A stretch of 27,995 bases of DNA from JAHJDR01 sp964609965 (GCA_964609965.1 CAZSTS010000028.1:1-27995); one strand, 5' to 3'. Numbered from the stretch's first letter, positions 1 through 8,683 are shown. Notes: a model not told the origin generated them from the letters alone. Numbers and translations: made by a program.

Positions 1-66
1 GTCTGACTGGTCTGACTGGTCCGACTGGTCTGACTGGTCTGACTGGTCTGACTGGTCTGACTGGTC
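1..66 (-). repeat. 9-bp tandem repeat coding for (DQS)n
   Basis: Seven consecutive copies of GTCTGACTG (plus strand) begin at base 1, with a single T-to-C change near base 22, and continue to the left window edge. Read on the minus strand they encode Asp-Gln-Ser triplets at the end of the visible BatB-TPR protein. The near-perfect DNA identity suggests recent slippage expansion. Confidence 0.9.
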
Positions 67-1542
67 TTGTTGATCCTGCTTTTCTTGTTCTTCTAATTGT
101 TTTTTTACAAATTCATAATTGAGTTTTGCCTCTGCATAATCTTCTTTAGTTTTTAAAGCCTTCTCATAATACTCTACAGCCCCTTCAAGATCACCTTGTT
201 TAAACTTTGTATTCCCTAAATTGTAGAGCACTTTCTGCCTTAGTTCTGGATCTTTTACATTGAGGGCTTTTTTATAGGACTCTTCTGCTTCTGAGTATTT
301 TTCCAAGCGATAATAATTGGCTCCAAGATTATAGTTGAGTTCTGGATCTTCAGGATTGTTCTCTAATAAATCCAAGTATTTTGTTAATGATTTATCAAAC
401 TCTGCTGCATCAAAGTCCTTGTTAGCGCTTTCGAATGAAAAAGGATTCATCGCACTGACTTGTGGACTCAACAATAACAAACTAAAGTTCACTAATAGAA
501 AGAAAACAATGACTGTGCTTTTCGTGTTACTTTTCTGAATAAAAAGACCACGCCAAAACCGCTTTTTATTTGTAATCAATATTTCGAGAAATAAAAGAAG
601 AATAGCTAGCAAAATAGGAAGTTGAAACTCATAAACGGGGAGTTTTTTCTGCGTCGAAGCGAGTTCAACATCTTCAAATGATTTTTTAATCCCTTGATAA
701 TAGATTTGCTCCAAATCCAAATCACCACTCACTGATCTCACATAACCACCCCCAGACGTGATAGCGAGCTCTTTCATGGCTGCCTCGTTAAGGCGAGAAA
801 GAACAACCTTACCGTCTTCATCCTTCACATAACCAGCCTCTGGCAAAGGAATAGGTGCTCCATCAGAAGAACCAATGCCAATCACGTATACCTTGATGTT
901 TAATTTTTTGATGTCGGCAATAATCTTATTATCGAGACCGACTGTGTCTTCCCCATCTGTAATAAGAATAATAGCCCTTGAAGCATTATTTGATTTGAAT
1001 GATTTTACGGATTTTTCAATCGCTCCTTTAATATCTGTACCCTGTACAGGGAACAATTCTGGATTGAGCTCATTAATAAACAAGTCAAAGGCCTTATAGT
1101 CAGCTGTTAAGGGAACAAAAACAAATGACTCTCCAGCAAAACCTATAAGCCCTACCCGATCACCTCTGAGCTGTTTTACAAAATCAACAATTTCTCTTTT
1201 GGCTCTATCCATTCGACTTGGTTTGACATCTTGAGCCAACATGGATCTCGAAACATCGACTAAGAAGTACAAGTCCACACCTTTTCTTTTGACCTCTCGT
1301 ATCTCATAATCTGAATAGGGTTTTAACAAGGCTATTCCCAAAAAGAGAATCGCTACAGCAAGACATATAAACCTGACTACGTACGAAACCCAGGAATACT
1401 GGGGCAATCTTGTGCGCAAAAGATTTGCAGGGTAAAATCGATGCAAAACACCCTTTCGTTTTTTCTCAAAAATGAGAAAGAGAACGAGCAACAATGGTAT
1501 TATCCAAAAAAACCAGATCGCTGTGTATGATTCAAATTGCAT
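1..1542 (-). CDS. batB: BatB-like vWA protein fused to TPR repeats (partial, runs off left edge)
   Basis: The frame opens with ATG at 1542 and stays open for 514 codons to the window edge, so the C-terminus is missing. A membrane segment (about residues 8-24) and a second (about 55-75) precede a von Willebrand A domain with the MIDAS motif D96-V-S-R-S100 and a later TDGED. Another membrane segment follows near residues 325-345. From about 375 come TPR-like repeats (NYNLGANYYRLEKYSEAEESY and a second unit), then a low-complexity DQS tail. In Bat operons BatB (vWA) and BatC (TPR) are often separate genes; here they are one polypeptide. The vWA domain probably faces the periplasm and assembles with BatA. 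Bat proteins are linked to oxidative and envelope stress, but the molecular activity is unsettled. It lies 75 bp downstream of BatA. No clear Shine-Dalgarno sequence is visible. Confidence 0.85.
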   Translation of the reverse strand, partial: MQFESYTAIWFFWIIPLLLVLFLIFEKKRKGVLHRFYPANLLRTRLPQYSWVSYVVRFICLAVAILFLGIALLKPYSDYEIREVKRKGVDLYFLVDVSRSMLAQDVKPSRMDRAKREIVDFVKQLRGDRVGLIGFAGESFVFVPLTADYKAFDLFINELNPELFPVQGTDIKGAIEKSVKSFKSNNASRAIILITDGEDTVGLDNKIIADIKKLNIKVYVIGIGSSDGAPIPLPEAGYVKDEDGKVVLSRLNEAAMKELAITSGGGYVRSVSGDLDLEQIYYQGIKKSFEDVELASTQKKLPVYEFQLPILLAILLLFLEILITNKKRFWRGLFIQKSNTKSTVIVFFLLVNFSLLLLSPQVSAMNPFSFESANKDFDAAEFDKSLTKYLDLLENNPEDPELNYNLGANYYRLEKYSEAEESYKKALNVKDPELRQKVLYNLGNTKFKQGDLEGAVEYYEKALKTKEDYAEAKLNYEFVKKQLEEQEKQDQQDQSDQSDQSDQSDQSDQSDQSD

Positions 1543-1553
1543 TATTTACTGGA

Positions 1554-1617
1554 CCTATGGTCCTACGGGCCAATGGTCCTATGTTCTATATTCTTCCATA
1601 GGCCCTTAGGCCCAATC
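1554..1617. repeat. 8-bp-period degenerate intergenic repeat
   Basis: The gap between the BatB-TPR and BatA genes is filled by imperfect octamers: cctatggt, cctacggg, ccaatggt, cctatgtt, then a second block built on taggcc(c). Read on the other strand the core is ATAGGTCC/ATAGGCCC, the same core as the 9-bp-period repeat at 26049-26093. Confidence 0.7.
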
Positions 1618-2625
1618 TTATGGTATCCTTAAAAACACTGTCCTCTGTAACAACCAGGCTGCGAGCAATAGTATGATCGCTGGAATGAGAAACGAAACAA
1701 ACATCTCTTTATATTCCGCAAACTCATTAATTTTTACCTCTGTTTTTTCCATCTCATCAATTGTTCTATAAACTTCTTTTAAAGTTTCTGTGCTACTGGC
1801 CTTAAAAAACCGCCCTTCTGTGATTTTAGCAATCTCCTTAAGTGTCTCTTCATCTACTTCTAATTGCATATGCACTTTTCGCCACCCAAACATCGTCTTT
1901 TGAGGAAAAGGAACCCTGCCGTCCCTCCCCACAGCAATTGAATAAACTTTTATCTTATTATCTTTGGCAAGTTCCGCAGCATTTAAAGGCGATATTTTTC
2001 CTGCTGTATTCTGACCATCTGTTAAAAGAATAATCACCTTTGATTTAGCTTTAGACTGACTCAATCTTTTTACTGACGTCGCCAAGGCATTACCAATAGC
2101 TGTTTCTTCACCGACAATACCTATTTCGATAAGATCCAAATAGCCTTTGAGAATATCATAATCCAATGTCAGAGGACATTGTGTATAGGCCTCTGAACCA
2201 AAAACAACCATACCAATGCGGTCATAAGATCTCCCATCAATAAACTGTGTCACAACCGACTTGATCACCTCAAGCCGATTAGCTTCGTCACCATCTAGAG
2301 TAAGATCCAAGGCACGCATACTGCCTGAAGTATCAAGAGCGAGGATAATATCGATTCCCTCACTATTGATCTCAGTGTACTTATTACCCCATTGAGGTCT
2401 GGCAACAGCAACAACAAGAAGAATAAGCGCGATGAGCCTTAAAAGAGGTGGGATGAATTCAAGATAATATCTTAGAGATTTTTTTCCCCCAGTGACGAGT
2501 GTGATCGAGCTGATATCGAACTTGATGAGGTGTAGTTTTACTAGATCTAAAACAAACAACGGCACTAAGAATACTAATAAGATAAAATACCCAGGGGAAT
2601 GGAATTGAAAAAAAGTTTCGTTCAT
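1618..2625 (-). CDS. batA: BatA-like von Willebrand A membrane protein
   Basis: A 335-residue protein if started at the ATG at 2625 (MNETFFQFHSPGYF). A longer in-frame start at 2685 exists, but its extra 20 residues are Arg/Lys-rich and translate the heptamer repeat, so I reject it. There are membrane segments at about residues 9-27 and 57-73, then a vWA domain with MIDAS motif DTSGS and downstream TDGQN, and a C-terminal membrane helix ending near the last 10 residues. The arrangement is typical of BatA: a vWA domain held between membrane anchors, probably exposed to the periplasm. It lies between the small membrane protein at 2636 and the BatB-TPR protein, all co-directional. The ribosome-binding site is weak, so translation may depend on coupling with the gene upstream. 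Confidence 0.87.
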   Translation of the reverse strand: MNETFFQFHSPGYFILLVFLVPLFVLDLVKLHLIKFDISSITLVTGGKKSLRYYLEFIPPLLRLIALILLVVAVARPQWGNKYTEINSEGIDIILALDTSGSMRALDLTLDGDEANRLEVIKSVVTQFIDGRSYDRIGMVVFGSEAYTQCPLTLDYDILKGYLDLIEIGIVGEETAIGNALATSVKRLSQSKAKSKVIILLTDGQNTAGKISPLNAAELAKDNKIKVYSIAVGRDGRVPFPQKTMFGWRKVHMQLEVDEETLKEIAKITEGRFFKASSTETLKEVYRTIDEMEKTEVKINEFAEYKEMFVSFLIPAIILLLAAWLLQRTVFLRIP

Positions 2626-2635
2626 ATTTTTTCGT

Positions 2636-3217
2636 TCATTGCGCCTTGCGCCTTGCGCCTTCCTCCTCCTTCGATTGAACAACAAACCCTTTCACCATCT
2701 CAAAATCCTTCTGACAGTCATCAACAGTCGATGGTATCTTTGCAAACTTAATCAGCTGTGCTCGCTCCCAAAACTGAGATAGGTTTTTGATGTCTTTGAT
2801 GCGAGCATAGTCGAGAAAGGAGTTGTGAGTTCCTTTTTTGCTAAGCATAACTTTGATTTCTTCGTACGTCTTATCCAAAACATCGCAATCAAATCGTGCA
2901 AAAATATAACGTCTCAAAATCTCGTCTAATGAAAAATAAAACAAAGGCCATTTGCTGTTTTCAATATGCTTTACCTTTCTTAAATCAGCAAGATTCCTGA
3001 GCGCCCTTTCATCTGGAGACAAGAGCTCTTCTAATCGACGTTGTTGCCATTTTTTCCAAAGCTTTATTAATATATAAGACAAAGCTAAAACGACAATGAC
3101 TACTATGAATATAATTAGAGCTGTTTTGAGCATGGAGACAGTTGAAGAATGAAGTATTCCTTCAATATCTATTATGTCAGTCATTTCTTCAACAGATTGT
3201 GGGAGATTCTTTTTCAA
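2636..3217 (-). CDS. Small membrane protein of the Bat operon (DUF4381-like)
   Basis: Up to 193 residues. The frame can start at TTG 3217, which overlaps the DUF58 stop as TTGA, or at ATG 3184 (MTDIIDIEGILHSS), which has a weak GAAGAA upstream; I cannot decide between them. One strong membrane helix (about residues 28-53 of the long form) is followed by a cytoplasmic-looking Lys/Arg-rich and helical domain with the pattern FYFSLDEILRRYIFARF...TYEEI...LIKFAKIPS. That pattern matches what I know of DUF4381-type proteins found between DUF58 and BatA genes. The role is unknown, probably membrane assembly with the vWA proteins. The last residues (GARRKAQ) and the stop codon are supplied by the 7-bp repeat at 2639-2666, so the C-terminus appears to have been altered by that repeat. 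Confidence 0.75.
   Translation of the reverse strand: MKKNLPQSVEEMTDIIDIEGILHSSTVSMLKTALIIFIVVIVVLALSYILIKLWKKWQQRRLEELLSPDERALRNLADLRKVKHIENSKWPLFYFSLDEILRRYIFARFDCDVLDKTYEEIKVMLSKKGTHNSFLDYARIKDIKNLSQFWERAQLIKFAKIPSTVDDCQKDFEMVKGFVVQSKEEEGARRKAQ
2639..2666. repeat. 7-bp-period repeat overlapping a gene end
   Basis: Three perfect copies of ttgcgcc and one diverged ttcctcc (plus strand). It lies inside the last codons of the small membrane protein and just before its TGA stop (2636-2638), and also within the spurious long N-terminus of BatA. Confidence 0.85.
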
Positions 3218-4080
3218 CGTTTTTTCTCTCTCTTAATAAAAAACTTAAGCAAAGCATCTACGTAATCTTCATCAACGTTCAAATCCAAAAAATCGATTTG
3301 ATTTGACCCTAAAAAATAGGTCAGATCTTTTGTTTTCTTCTGATAATCCTTATCATACCACTTTACACCCTTCGAAAGATCTGCTGTAGACTTCTCTCCT
3401 GTTTCGAGATCTTTAAAGTCCATAAGAACACCTTTTGGCATCTTTCGTTCAAGGGAATCCAAAACCCTCATCACAACAAACTCATGCTTAAAACTAGCTA
3501 CCCGAAGAGATTCACGACACTCTACACCCAGGAAATCCGAAATGAGAAAACAAACAGTTTTGCGATTAGCGACATTTAGAAAAAATTGAATAGCACTTTT
3601 GACATCTGTTTTTCTGCCTTGAGGTTTGTGCCTGAGCAAGGTGGCGATGAGATTCCAAACATGCGCCCTGCCTTTTTTTGGTGCAATGTAGCGTTCAATT
3701 CTATCAGAAAAAATAATAAGGCCTACTTTATCATTACTTTTAATAGCTGCGTACGAAAGTAAGGCAGCGAGTTCTGTGGCAACCTCTAGTTTTTCTCTTT
3801 TTTTACCGAATTTAAGACTCTTTGATGAATCAACAAGAAAAAAGATTGTTTGTTCACGTTCTTCACGAAAAACCTTCACAAAAGGCTTGTCCATGCGAGC
3901 TGTCACATTCCAATCAATCTGACGCACATCATCTCCAGGAACATACTCACGAAACTCTTCAAACTCGATACCTCGGCCCCGAAATGCAGATTCATATTCT
4001 CCTGCAAATACATCGGTAACACGATGTCGGCTACGAATAAAAATAGAATCGATTTTTTTTAATAGTTCTGAACTGAGCAT
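3214..4080 (-). CDS. DUF58 domain protein of the Bat/MoxR operon
   Basis: A 288-residue soluble protein. The DUF58 signature is clear: the N-terminal half has REYVPGDDVRQIDWNVTARM followed by PFVKVFREEREQ, and then a vWA-like core begins with FFLVDSSKSLKFG, a MIDAS-type DxSxS motif. DUF58 proteins are regularly encoded between a MoxR ATPase and membrane vWA proteins and are thought to be partners of the ATPase; biochemical roles are poorly known. It starts at ATG 4080, 57 bp after the MoxR stop, and its TGA stop overlaps the possible TTG start of the next gene, which suggests translational coupling. No signal peptide or membrane segment is visible. Confidence 0.9.
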   Translation of the reverse strand: MLSSELLKKIDSIFIRSRHRVTDVFAGEYESAFRGRGIEFEEFREYVPGDDVRQIDWNVTARMDKPFVKVFREEREQTIFFLVDSSKSLKFGKKREKLEVATELAALLSYAAIKSNDKVGLIIFSDRIERYIAPKKGRAHVWNLIATLLRHKPQGRKTDVKSAIQFFLNVANRKTVCFLISDFLGVECRESLRVASFKHEFVVMRVLDSLERKMPKGVLMDFKDLETGEKSTADLSKGVKWYDKDYQKKTKDLTYFLGSNQIDFLDLNVDEDYVDALLKFFIKREKKR

Positions 4081-4099
4081 TTTTGATTTCTGTTTTTCA

Positions 4100-4134
4100 C
4101 TAACTACTAGCTACTAACTACCAGCTACAAGTTA
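4100..4134. repeat. 7-bp-period intergenic repeat (CTAACTA type)
   Basis: Five heptamers in the MoxR-DUF58 gap: ctaacta, ctagcta, ctaacta, ccagcta, caagtta. They occupy most of the 57 bp between the two genes. No open frame or terminator-like hairpin with a T-run is present. Confidence 0.85.
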
Positions 4135-4137
4135 CAA

Positions 4138-5124
4138 TCAGGGAACCTCTACATGATCCAAAATCTTCTGAATAACATTATCGGTTGTCAGTCCCTCAGC
4201 CTCAGCTTCGTAGGTAAGAATAATTCTGTGACGTAAAATATCGTGAGCCATGGTCTTTACATCTTGTGGCACAACATAGGCCCTGCCTTGCAAAAAGGCA
4301 TAACAACGAGAAGCACGGTGTAGATAAATACTAGCGCGAGGACTGCCGCCAAATTGGATATAGCGTTCAAGGCCTTTCTTAAGATCCTTGGGATCTCGTG
4401 TCGCAAAAACCAGCCTGATAATGTAATCACCAATCTTTGGATCAATATAAATCTTTTCGACAAGTTCTCTTAACTCTAAAACAGTTGCCGGTGTGAGCAC
4501 TTGCCCCGAAGTCGCTTGCTCCTGCTTTGCAAAACGATTCATGATAAGCAGTTCTTCTTCTTGTGTGGGGTAGTCCACATTGAGTTTTAGCATGAAGCGA
4601 TCTAATTGGGCTTCGGGCAAAGGATAAGTTCCTTCTTGTTCAATGGGGTTTTGAGTAGCCAAAACAATGAAGGGCTCACTCAATTTAAAAGTCTCTTCAC
4701 CAATTGTAATTTGTTTTTCTTGCATGGCTTCAAGAAGAGCACTTTGAACCTTTGCTGGAGCACGGTTGATTTCGTCTGCTAATATAATGTTATGAAACAA
4801 AGGCCCCTTTTTGATATAAAATTCTTGTGTTTTTGGATTGTAAATTTGTGTCCCTAAAAGATCGGCAGGCAAAAGATCGGGAGTGAATTGAATGCGTTGA
4901 AACTGGGCAGATATCACATCGGCCAAAGCCTTTACAGCCGTTGTTTTAGCAAGCCCTGGAACACCTTCGACTAATATGTGACCGCCAAGAATCACACCCA
5001 TGAGCAAGCGTTCGATTAGGTATTTTTGACCCACAATCACCTTAGATACTTCTTCATTAACTCCAGCGAGCTTTAAATGAGCCAGCTTAACTTGTTCTGT
5101 GAGTTGATTAAGATCTTGATTCAT
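4138..5124 (-). CDS. MoxR-family AAA+ ATPase
   Basis: A 328-residue MoxR ATPase of normal length. Walker A is GVPGLAKT (about residues 54-61), Walker B/sensor region IILADEINRAPAKVQ (about 113-127), followed by ATQNPIEQEGTYPLPEAQLDRF with the sensor and arginine-finger region, and a C-terminal lid domain containing GGSPRASIYLHRASR. MoxR proteins act as chaperone-like ATPases on vWA-domain partners, here presumably the DUF58, BatA and BatB proteins encoded just downstream on the same strand. It starts at ATG 5124 with a good AGAGG ribosome-binding site six bases upstream. Confidence 0.95.
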   Translation of the reverse strand: MNQDLNQLTEQVKLAHLKLAGVNEEVSKVIVGQKYLIERLLMGVILGGHILVEGVPGLAKTTAVKALADVISAQFQRIQFTPDLLPADLLGTQIYNPKTQEFYIKKGPLFHNIILADEINRAPAKVQSALLEAMQEKQITIGEETFKLSEPFIVLATQNPIEQEGTYPLPEAQLDRFMLKLNVDYPTQEEELLIMNRFAKQEQATSGQVLTPATVLELRELVEKIYIDPKIGDYIIRLVFATRDPKDLKKGLERYIQFGGSPRASIYLHRASRCYAFLQGRAYVVPQDVKTMAHDILRHRIILTYEAEAEGLTTDNVIQKILDHVEVP

Positions 5125-5203
5125 AATTACCTCTTTATTTATTATTCTCGTTATTTATATATAAACGATTTAAACCTCTAAAAGATCTACCTCTGTCTTA
5201 TCC

Positions 5204-5249
5204 AGCGTCCTGTAACCTGCGACCCTGTGATCCGGTGACCCAGCGACCC
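5204..5249. repeat. 7/8-bp-period intergenic repeat (GGGTCACA family)
   Basis: Units agcgtcc, tgtaacc, tgcgaccc, tgtgatcc, ggtgaccc, agcgaccc run up to the first base of the dnaJ stop codon (5249-5251 on the plus strand). On the minus strand the core is GGGTCACA/GGGTCGCA. It shares GTCCTGTAACC with the octamer array at 14119-14190. Confidence 0.75.
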
Positions 5250-6391
5250 TATTCCTCCATCAGCTTTTCCCAAAAACCCTTTTTTTCTTCTTTAATTTTT
5301 TCAGTACTACACTCATCTCCAAACTCTTTACAGAGATCTTCGAGGAGTTTTTTCTGTTTTGGTGTTATTTTTTTAGGGGTCACAGCTTGTATGAGTAAAA
5401 GGTGATCGCCACGTCGGCCAGTTCGTACATTAGCAACACCTTTGTTCTTTAATCTCTTCACATCGCCAGATTGTGTTCCTGGATTAATTTTTATCTTAGT
5501 TTCACCATCAATGGTGTTGATTTTTATATCGCAACCCAATGTCAATGAAGGGAATGGGATTTTTACTTCAGAAAGAATATGATCACCTTCTCTTTGAAGC
5601 TCTTTATGCTCATTCACGTGAATATAAACATAGAGATCTCCTTGAGGGCCTCCATGCTCGCCAGCTTCACCTTCGCCTTGCATGAGAAGACGCATACCAT
5701 CTGAAACTCCCGCAGGAATTGTAACCGTTAGTTTTCTTTTTTTACTAACAACACCTCTACCGCGACACTCTGTGCATTTATCGCGAATAACACGTCCCTG
5801 GCCATGGCATTGAGGACAAGGTGTACTGATAGTGAAAAAACCTTGGCTCATTTGAACCTGGCCTTGTCCTTTACAGTATTGGCAAGCCTCTGGACTCGTG
5901 CCTTTTTTGGCACCAGTGCCTTCACATTCTTCGCAGTTCACACCGTGTGTGACTGAGACTTCTTTTTTTGTACCAAAGCATGCCTCTAGAAAATCTACTT
6001 TTGTTTCGATTTGAAGATCACGACCTCGACGAGCACGAGTACGAGAACCTCTTCCTCCTCGCGTGCCACCAAAGCCACCAAAGAAGTCCTCGAAAATGTC
6101 ACCAAAAGCCGAAAAGATATCGTCTGAACTATTAAACCCGTGATAGCCACCACCACCCATTCCACCTTGCAAACCAGCGTGGCCAAATTGATCGTAAATA
6201 CCGCGCTTTCTGTTATCGGAAAGTACATCGTAAGCTTCAGCCACTAGTTTGAAACTTTCTTCAGCTGCATGGTCCCCTGGGTTACGATCAGGGTGATATT
6301 GCATGGCTTTTTTGCGATAAGCAGCTTTAATATCTGGATCAGAAGCAGTACGCGAAACACCTAGAAGTTCATAATAATCTGTTTTTGTCAT
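5249..6391 (-). CDS. dnaJ: Type I DnaJ (Hsp40) co-chaperone
   Basis: A 380-residue full-length DnaJ. The J domain has the HPD motif at residues 33-35, which activates DnaK ATPase. It is followed by a Gly/Phe-rich stretch with many GGFGG-type units and a short Arg-rich segment. All four zinc-binding CxxCxGxG motifs are intact: CEECEGTG, CQYCKGQG, CPQCHGQG and CTECRGRG. The C-terminal substrate-binding domains follow. Neither dnaK nor grpE is adjacent; instead dnaJ heads the co-directional run of MoxR, DUF58 and Bat genes, which suggests a shared stress context. The start at ATG 6391 has no obvious Shine-Dalgarno sequence. I saw no CIRCE-type inverted repeat upstream. Confidence 0.97.
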   Translation of the reverse strand: MTKTDYYELLGVSRTASDPDIKAAYRKKAMQYHPDRNPGDHAAEESFKLVAEAYDVLSDNRKRGIYDQFGHAGLQGGMGGGGYHGFNSSDDIFSAFGDIFEDFFGGFGGTRGGRGSRTRARRGRDLQIETKVDFLEACFGTKKEVSVTHGVNCEECEGTGAKKGTSPEACQYCKGQGQVQMSQGFFTISTPCPQCHGQGRVIRDKCTECRGRGVVSKKRKLTVTIPAGVSDGMRLLMQGEGEAGEHGGPQGDLYVYIHVNEHKELQREGDHILSEVKIPFPSLTLGCDIKINTIDGETKIKINPGTQSGDVKRLKNKGVANVRTGRRGDHLLLIQAVTPKKITPKQKKLLEDLCKEFGDECSTEKIKEEKKGFWEKLMEE

Positions 6392-6448
6392 AGGGCCGCT
6401 AATTTAAGATTATTTGTTGAAATGTCAAGGGCTTAACTTAGATCAGAC

Positions 6449-6482
6449 AAAAAAAGCCCGGACCTCAATAGAAGCCCGGGCT
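6449..6482 (-). terminator. Rho-independent terminator after the lipoprotein gene
   Basis: On the minus strand the stem AGCCCGG (6482-6476) pairs with CCGGGCT (6461-6455) and is followed by a run of seven T. It lies 30 bp after the stop of the lipoprotein gene at 6512 and about 57 bp before the dnaJ start, so it should insulate dnaJ from the lipoprotein transcript. Confidence 0.85.
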
Positions 6483-6511
6483 AACTCCCCCCTCATTCCA
6501 TCAGCTTATTT

Positions 6512-7762
6512 TTATTCCGCAACAGTCTCATATGTTGGAATTGTGAAATTACCACCATCACTTTCGATCAAATCAGTGTCATCACTTTCAAAAGGCTCTT
6601 TATCTTCAAAAGTTGCTGAGATGGCTGGTGAAAGTGTGAATGGGAAAGTCGCGTCTCCCCAGGCATAAGCTGTTTCTAAACTCTCGCAATTAGCATCCTC
6701 AGCTTGAGTAGGAAGACTATTTTCAACACTAAGAAGACAGAAGTAATCTGTAGATTGTGGTAAAAGAGCTGTCATGTCTGTGTTAGCTGAAAAAATAGAA
6801 TAATCATCAGCATTATAACCACCACGACCCAAGGTCTGTGTTGTCGTAGACCAAACAGAATCATCATCGTTTATACTTCTATCATACTTAGTTATGTTAA
6901 AGTCTCCTGTGCCTTCATCAGGATTTCCATCAGCATCAAGAGTTACGACACCAGTAATGCGACTACGACTTTTAAAGTACACATCATCACCAGTGCCTGC
7001 TGTTTCATCCACACCTACATACAATGTAGCTTGGTTATATTGCAGATCAAGATACCCTTTTGAGGAACTTGTGTCTTCGGCATAAACAGTGCTGATAACA
7101 GAATAAAACTGAGTTGTGTTCCCTCGAACATCTGTGTAGTTTTCATTTTCATTCAAACTATCAGACATATCTACAATCTGCATATCTACAACACGAATGA
7201 CACCATTACTATCTTGGCCATAAATAGTTGATGATTCATACGAAATAACACCATCTCCGCTACCACTGCCTTCATCTGCGAACACACAATCATAATAGCG
7301 ATCATCAGAGGTCCCATTATCCAACTCACCATAAAAAGCGACATCAATGGTATCACCTTCATCCAGAGCCACAGAATCACCTGCACAACTAAATTCAGAA
7401 TCAAACTCTAGAATTTGAGACATGGTTGATTCAAAACTATCAATGAGCACACGAATTTTTGTAACAACCTGTGGTTCTTCGTCTTCGCTGCCAAAAATAT
7501 CTGTGATCACATAGGATGTATTTTCACCAAAGTATGTAGCCCAATCATCACTTGTCCCATAGACAAGATAAAGAGGAGCTTCTGAAACCGAGGCATCTAC
7601 GTCACTATCATTCATCTCAGGAATGAGTTTTGAAGCAGCAGCTCCAAATTTGGCATCAAAATTAGTAACACTAGTGGTCCCTGTTTCGGTTCCCCCAACG
7701 CCTCCACAACTCGCAAATAATAAGACTGCAACAAAAATAAAGTATATTGTTAAGTTTCTCAT
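6512..7762 (-). CDS. Putative lipoprotein of unknown function
   Basis: A 416-residue protein if started at ATG 7762, which has an excellent GGGAGGAG site five bases upstream; the in-frame ATG four codons earlier (7774) lies within that site and is less likely. The N-terminus MRNLTIYFIFVAVLLFASCGG is a lipoprotein signal peptide with a lipobox-like FASC. The rest is acidic, rich in Asp/Ser/Thr/Gly, with little recognisable domain structure and several Cys that could form disulfides; I do not recognise a family. It is probably exported and anchored in a membrane. It follows the TIGR02147-type gene by 65 bp on the same strand. In Fibrobacter and Bdellovibrio-like genomes such pairs are, to my knowledge, common, suggesting the two are functionally linked. 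Confidence 0.8.
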   Translation of the reverse strand: MRNLTIYFIFVAVLLFASCGGVGGTETGTTSVTNFDAKFGAAASKLIPEMNDSDVDASVSEAPLYLVYGTSDDWATYFGENTSYVITDIFGSEDEEPQVVTKIRVLIDSFESTMSQILEFDSEFSCAGDSVALDEGDTIDVAFYGELDNGTSDDRYYDCVFADEGSGSGDGVISYESSTIYGQDSNGVIRVVDMQIVDMSDSLNENENYTDVRGNTTQFYSVISTVYAEDTSSSKGYLDLQYNQATLYVGVDETAGTGDDVYFKSRSRITGVVTLDADGNPDEGTGDFNITKYDRSINDDDSVWSTTTQTLGRGGYNADDYSIFSANTDMTALLPQSTDYFCLLSVENSLPTQAEDANCESLETAYAWGDATFPFTLSPAISATFEDKEPFESDDTDLIESDGGNFTIPTYETVAE

Positions 7763-7827
7763 AACTCCTCCCATGTCGCGCCGTAGTTACCACTCAACCC
7801 CCATGAGTGCGTAACAAAGACGGACGT

Positions 7828-8676
7828 TTATTTTTTCAAATCCTCTTTTGTCACTGGGAAAAATTGCATATTCAGTTGGACAACCTCTTCTGGCTCTGTA
7901 TCCACAGATACCATCTGAAGAATCTCTTGACGAAATTCCCTGATTTTATCTTTTAACTGAGCAATACGTTCCCGTTTAACTCCTAAAGTTAGCGTGCTCA
8001 CATCTCGGTGCCTTGTAGATATTTTATCCATTACAGCTTTTGAAAGCTCTAATATATTCTTGTGATAATTATGGACTACAAGTGATGTGAGTTCTGGTCC
8101 AGTAGAAACAATTGAACTTGTTTGTTTCCATCGTTTAGAATCCATCTTTTCAATAAAACCCAAACCTTCTAAAAGCTCAATAGACTTTGCACATTGTGTT
8201 GGCGTGACCGAAGGAAAAAGTCTTTTTGACAACCATTCAGGTGTGCCATCAAATTCGGCTGAACAGACTAATTCACGAATCACAGGATGATACCAAGTAG
8301 AATAATAGTCATAATGTTGCTTTTCGATTGGTTTGAGTTCGTTAAATTTTTTAGATTGCAACAAGCGTTGGTAGTAGTTGTTTTTTTCGTTATGTGTTTT
8401 CGCTTGGTTAAAAAAGACGAGATTTCTAAAAAACTCTTGTTCTTGTTTATTAAGATTAAGACCAATAATGACTTTTGACAGACTTTGTTCTGTAAGATTG
8501 CGTTGCCCTTTTATGACCAACATCAAAAAATTGCTTGTATTGAAACCAGCCTTTTTTGAGAACACACGATACGAAAATGTTGAATGTCTTTCTTTTGCAT
8601 CTTCATACCAGCTCTTTAAGAACTCTCTATAATCTTTGTGCTCAAAAACGCTGACTTTTGAATTCTGCTTTCCCAT
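7828..8676 (-). CDS. TIGR02147 / DUF4423 family protein, possible regulator
   Basis: A 282-residue protein whose opening (VFEHKDYREFLKSWYEDAK, then SYRVFSKKAGFNTSNFLMLVIKGQRNLTEQSL) matches the TIGR02147 family, with an N-terminal helix-turn-helix-like segment at about residues 35-75. The middle contains YYSTWYHPVIRELV, also characteristic, and the C-terminus has a Lys/Arg/Glu-rich helix near LKDKIREFRQEILQM. The family has no firm function; the HTH-like start and pairing with surface-protein genes suggest transcriptional control, which is inference. It starts at ATG 8676 without a Shine-Dalgarno sequence, consistent with the leaderless promoter proposed at 8684-8712. The lipoprotein gene follows on the same strand. 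Confidence 0.8.
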   Translation of the reverse strand: MGKQNSKVSVFEHKDYREFLKSWYEDAKERHSTFSYRVFSKKAGFNTSNFLMLVIKGQRNLTEQSLSKVIIGLNLNKQEQEFFRNLVFFNQAKTHNEKNNYYQRLLQSKKFNELKPIEKQHYDYYSTWYHPVIRELVCSAEFDGTPEWLSKRLFPSVTPTQCAKSIELLEGLGFIEKMDSKRWKQTSSIVSTGPELTSLVVHNYHKNILELSKAVMDKISTRHRDVSTLTLGVKRERIAQLKDKIREFRQEILQMVSVDTEPEEVVQLNMQFFPVTKEDLKK

Positions 8677-8683
8677 GACTTAC

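Noticed and set aside
1..66. Short direct repeats as a CRISPR array
   Set aside because: The units are 9 bp and contiguous with no spacers, and they lie in an open coding frame.
6392..6448. CIRCE heat-shock operator upstream of dnaJ
   Set aside because: No TTAGCACTC-type inverted repeat is present in the gap.
7762..7774. Longer start for the lipoprotein at 7774
   Set aside because: The upstream ATG overlaps the strong GGGAGGAG site that fits ATG 7762.
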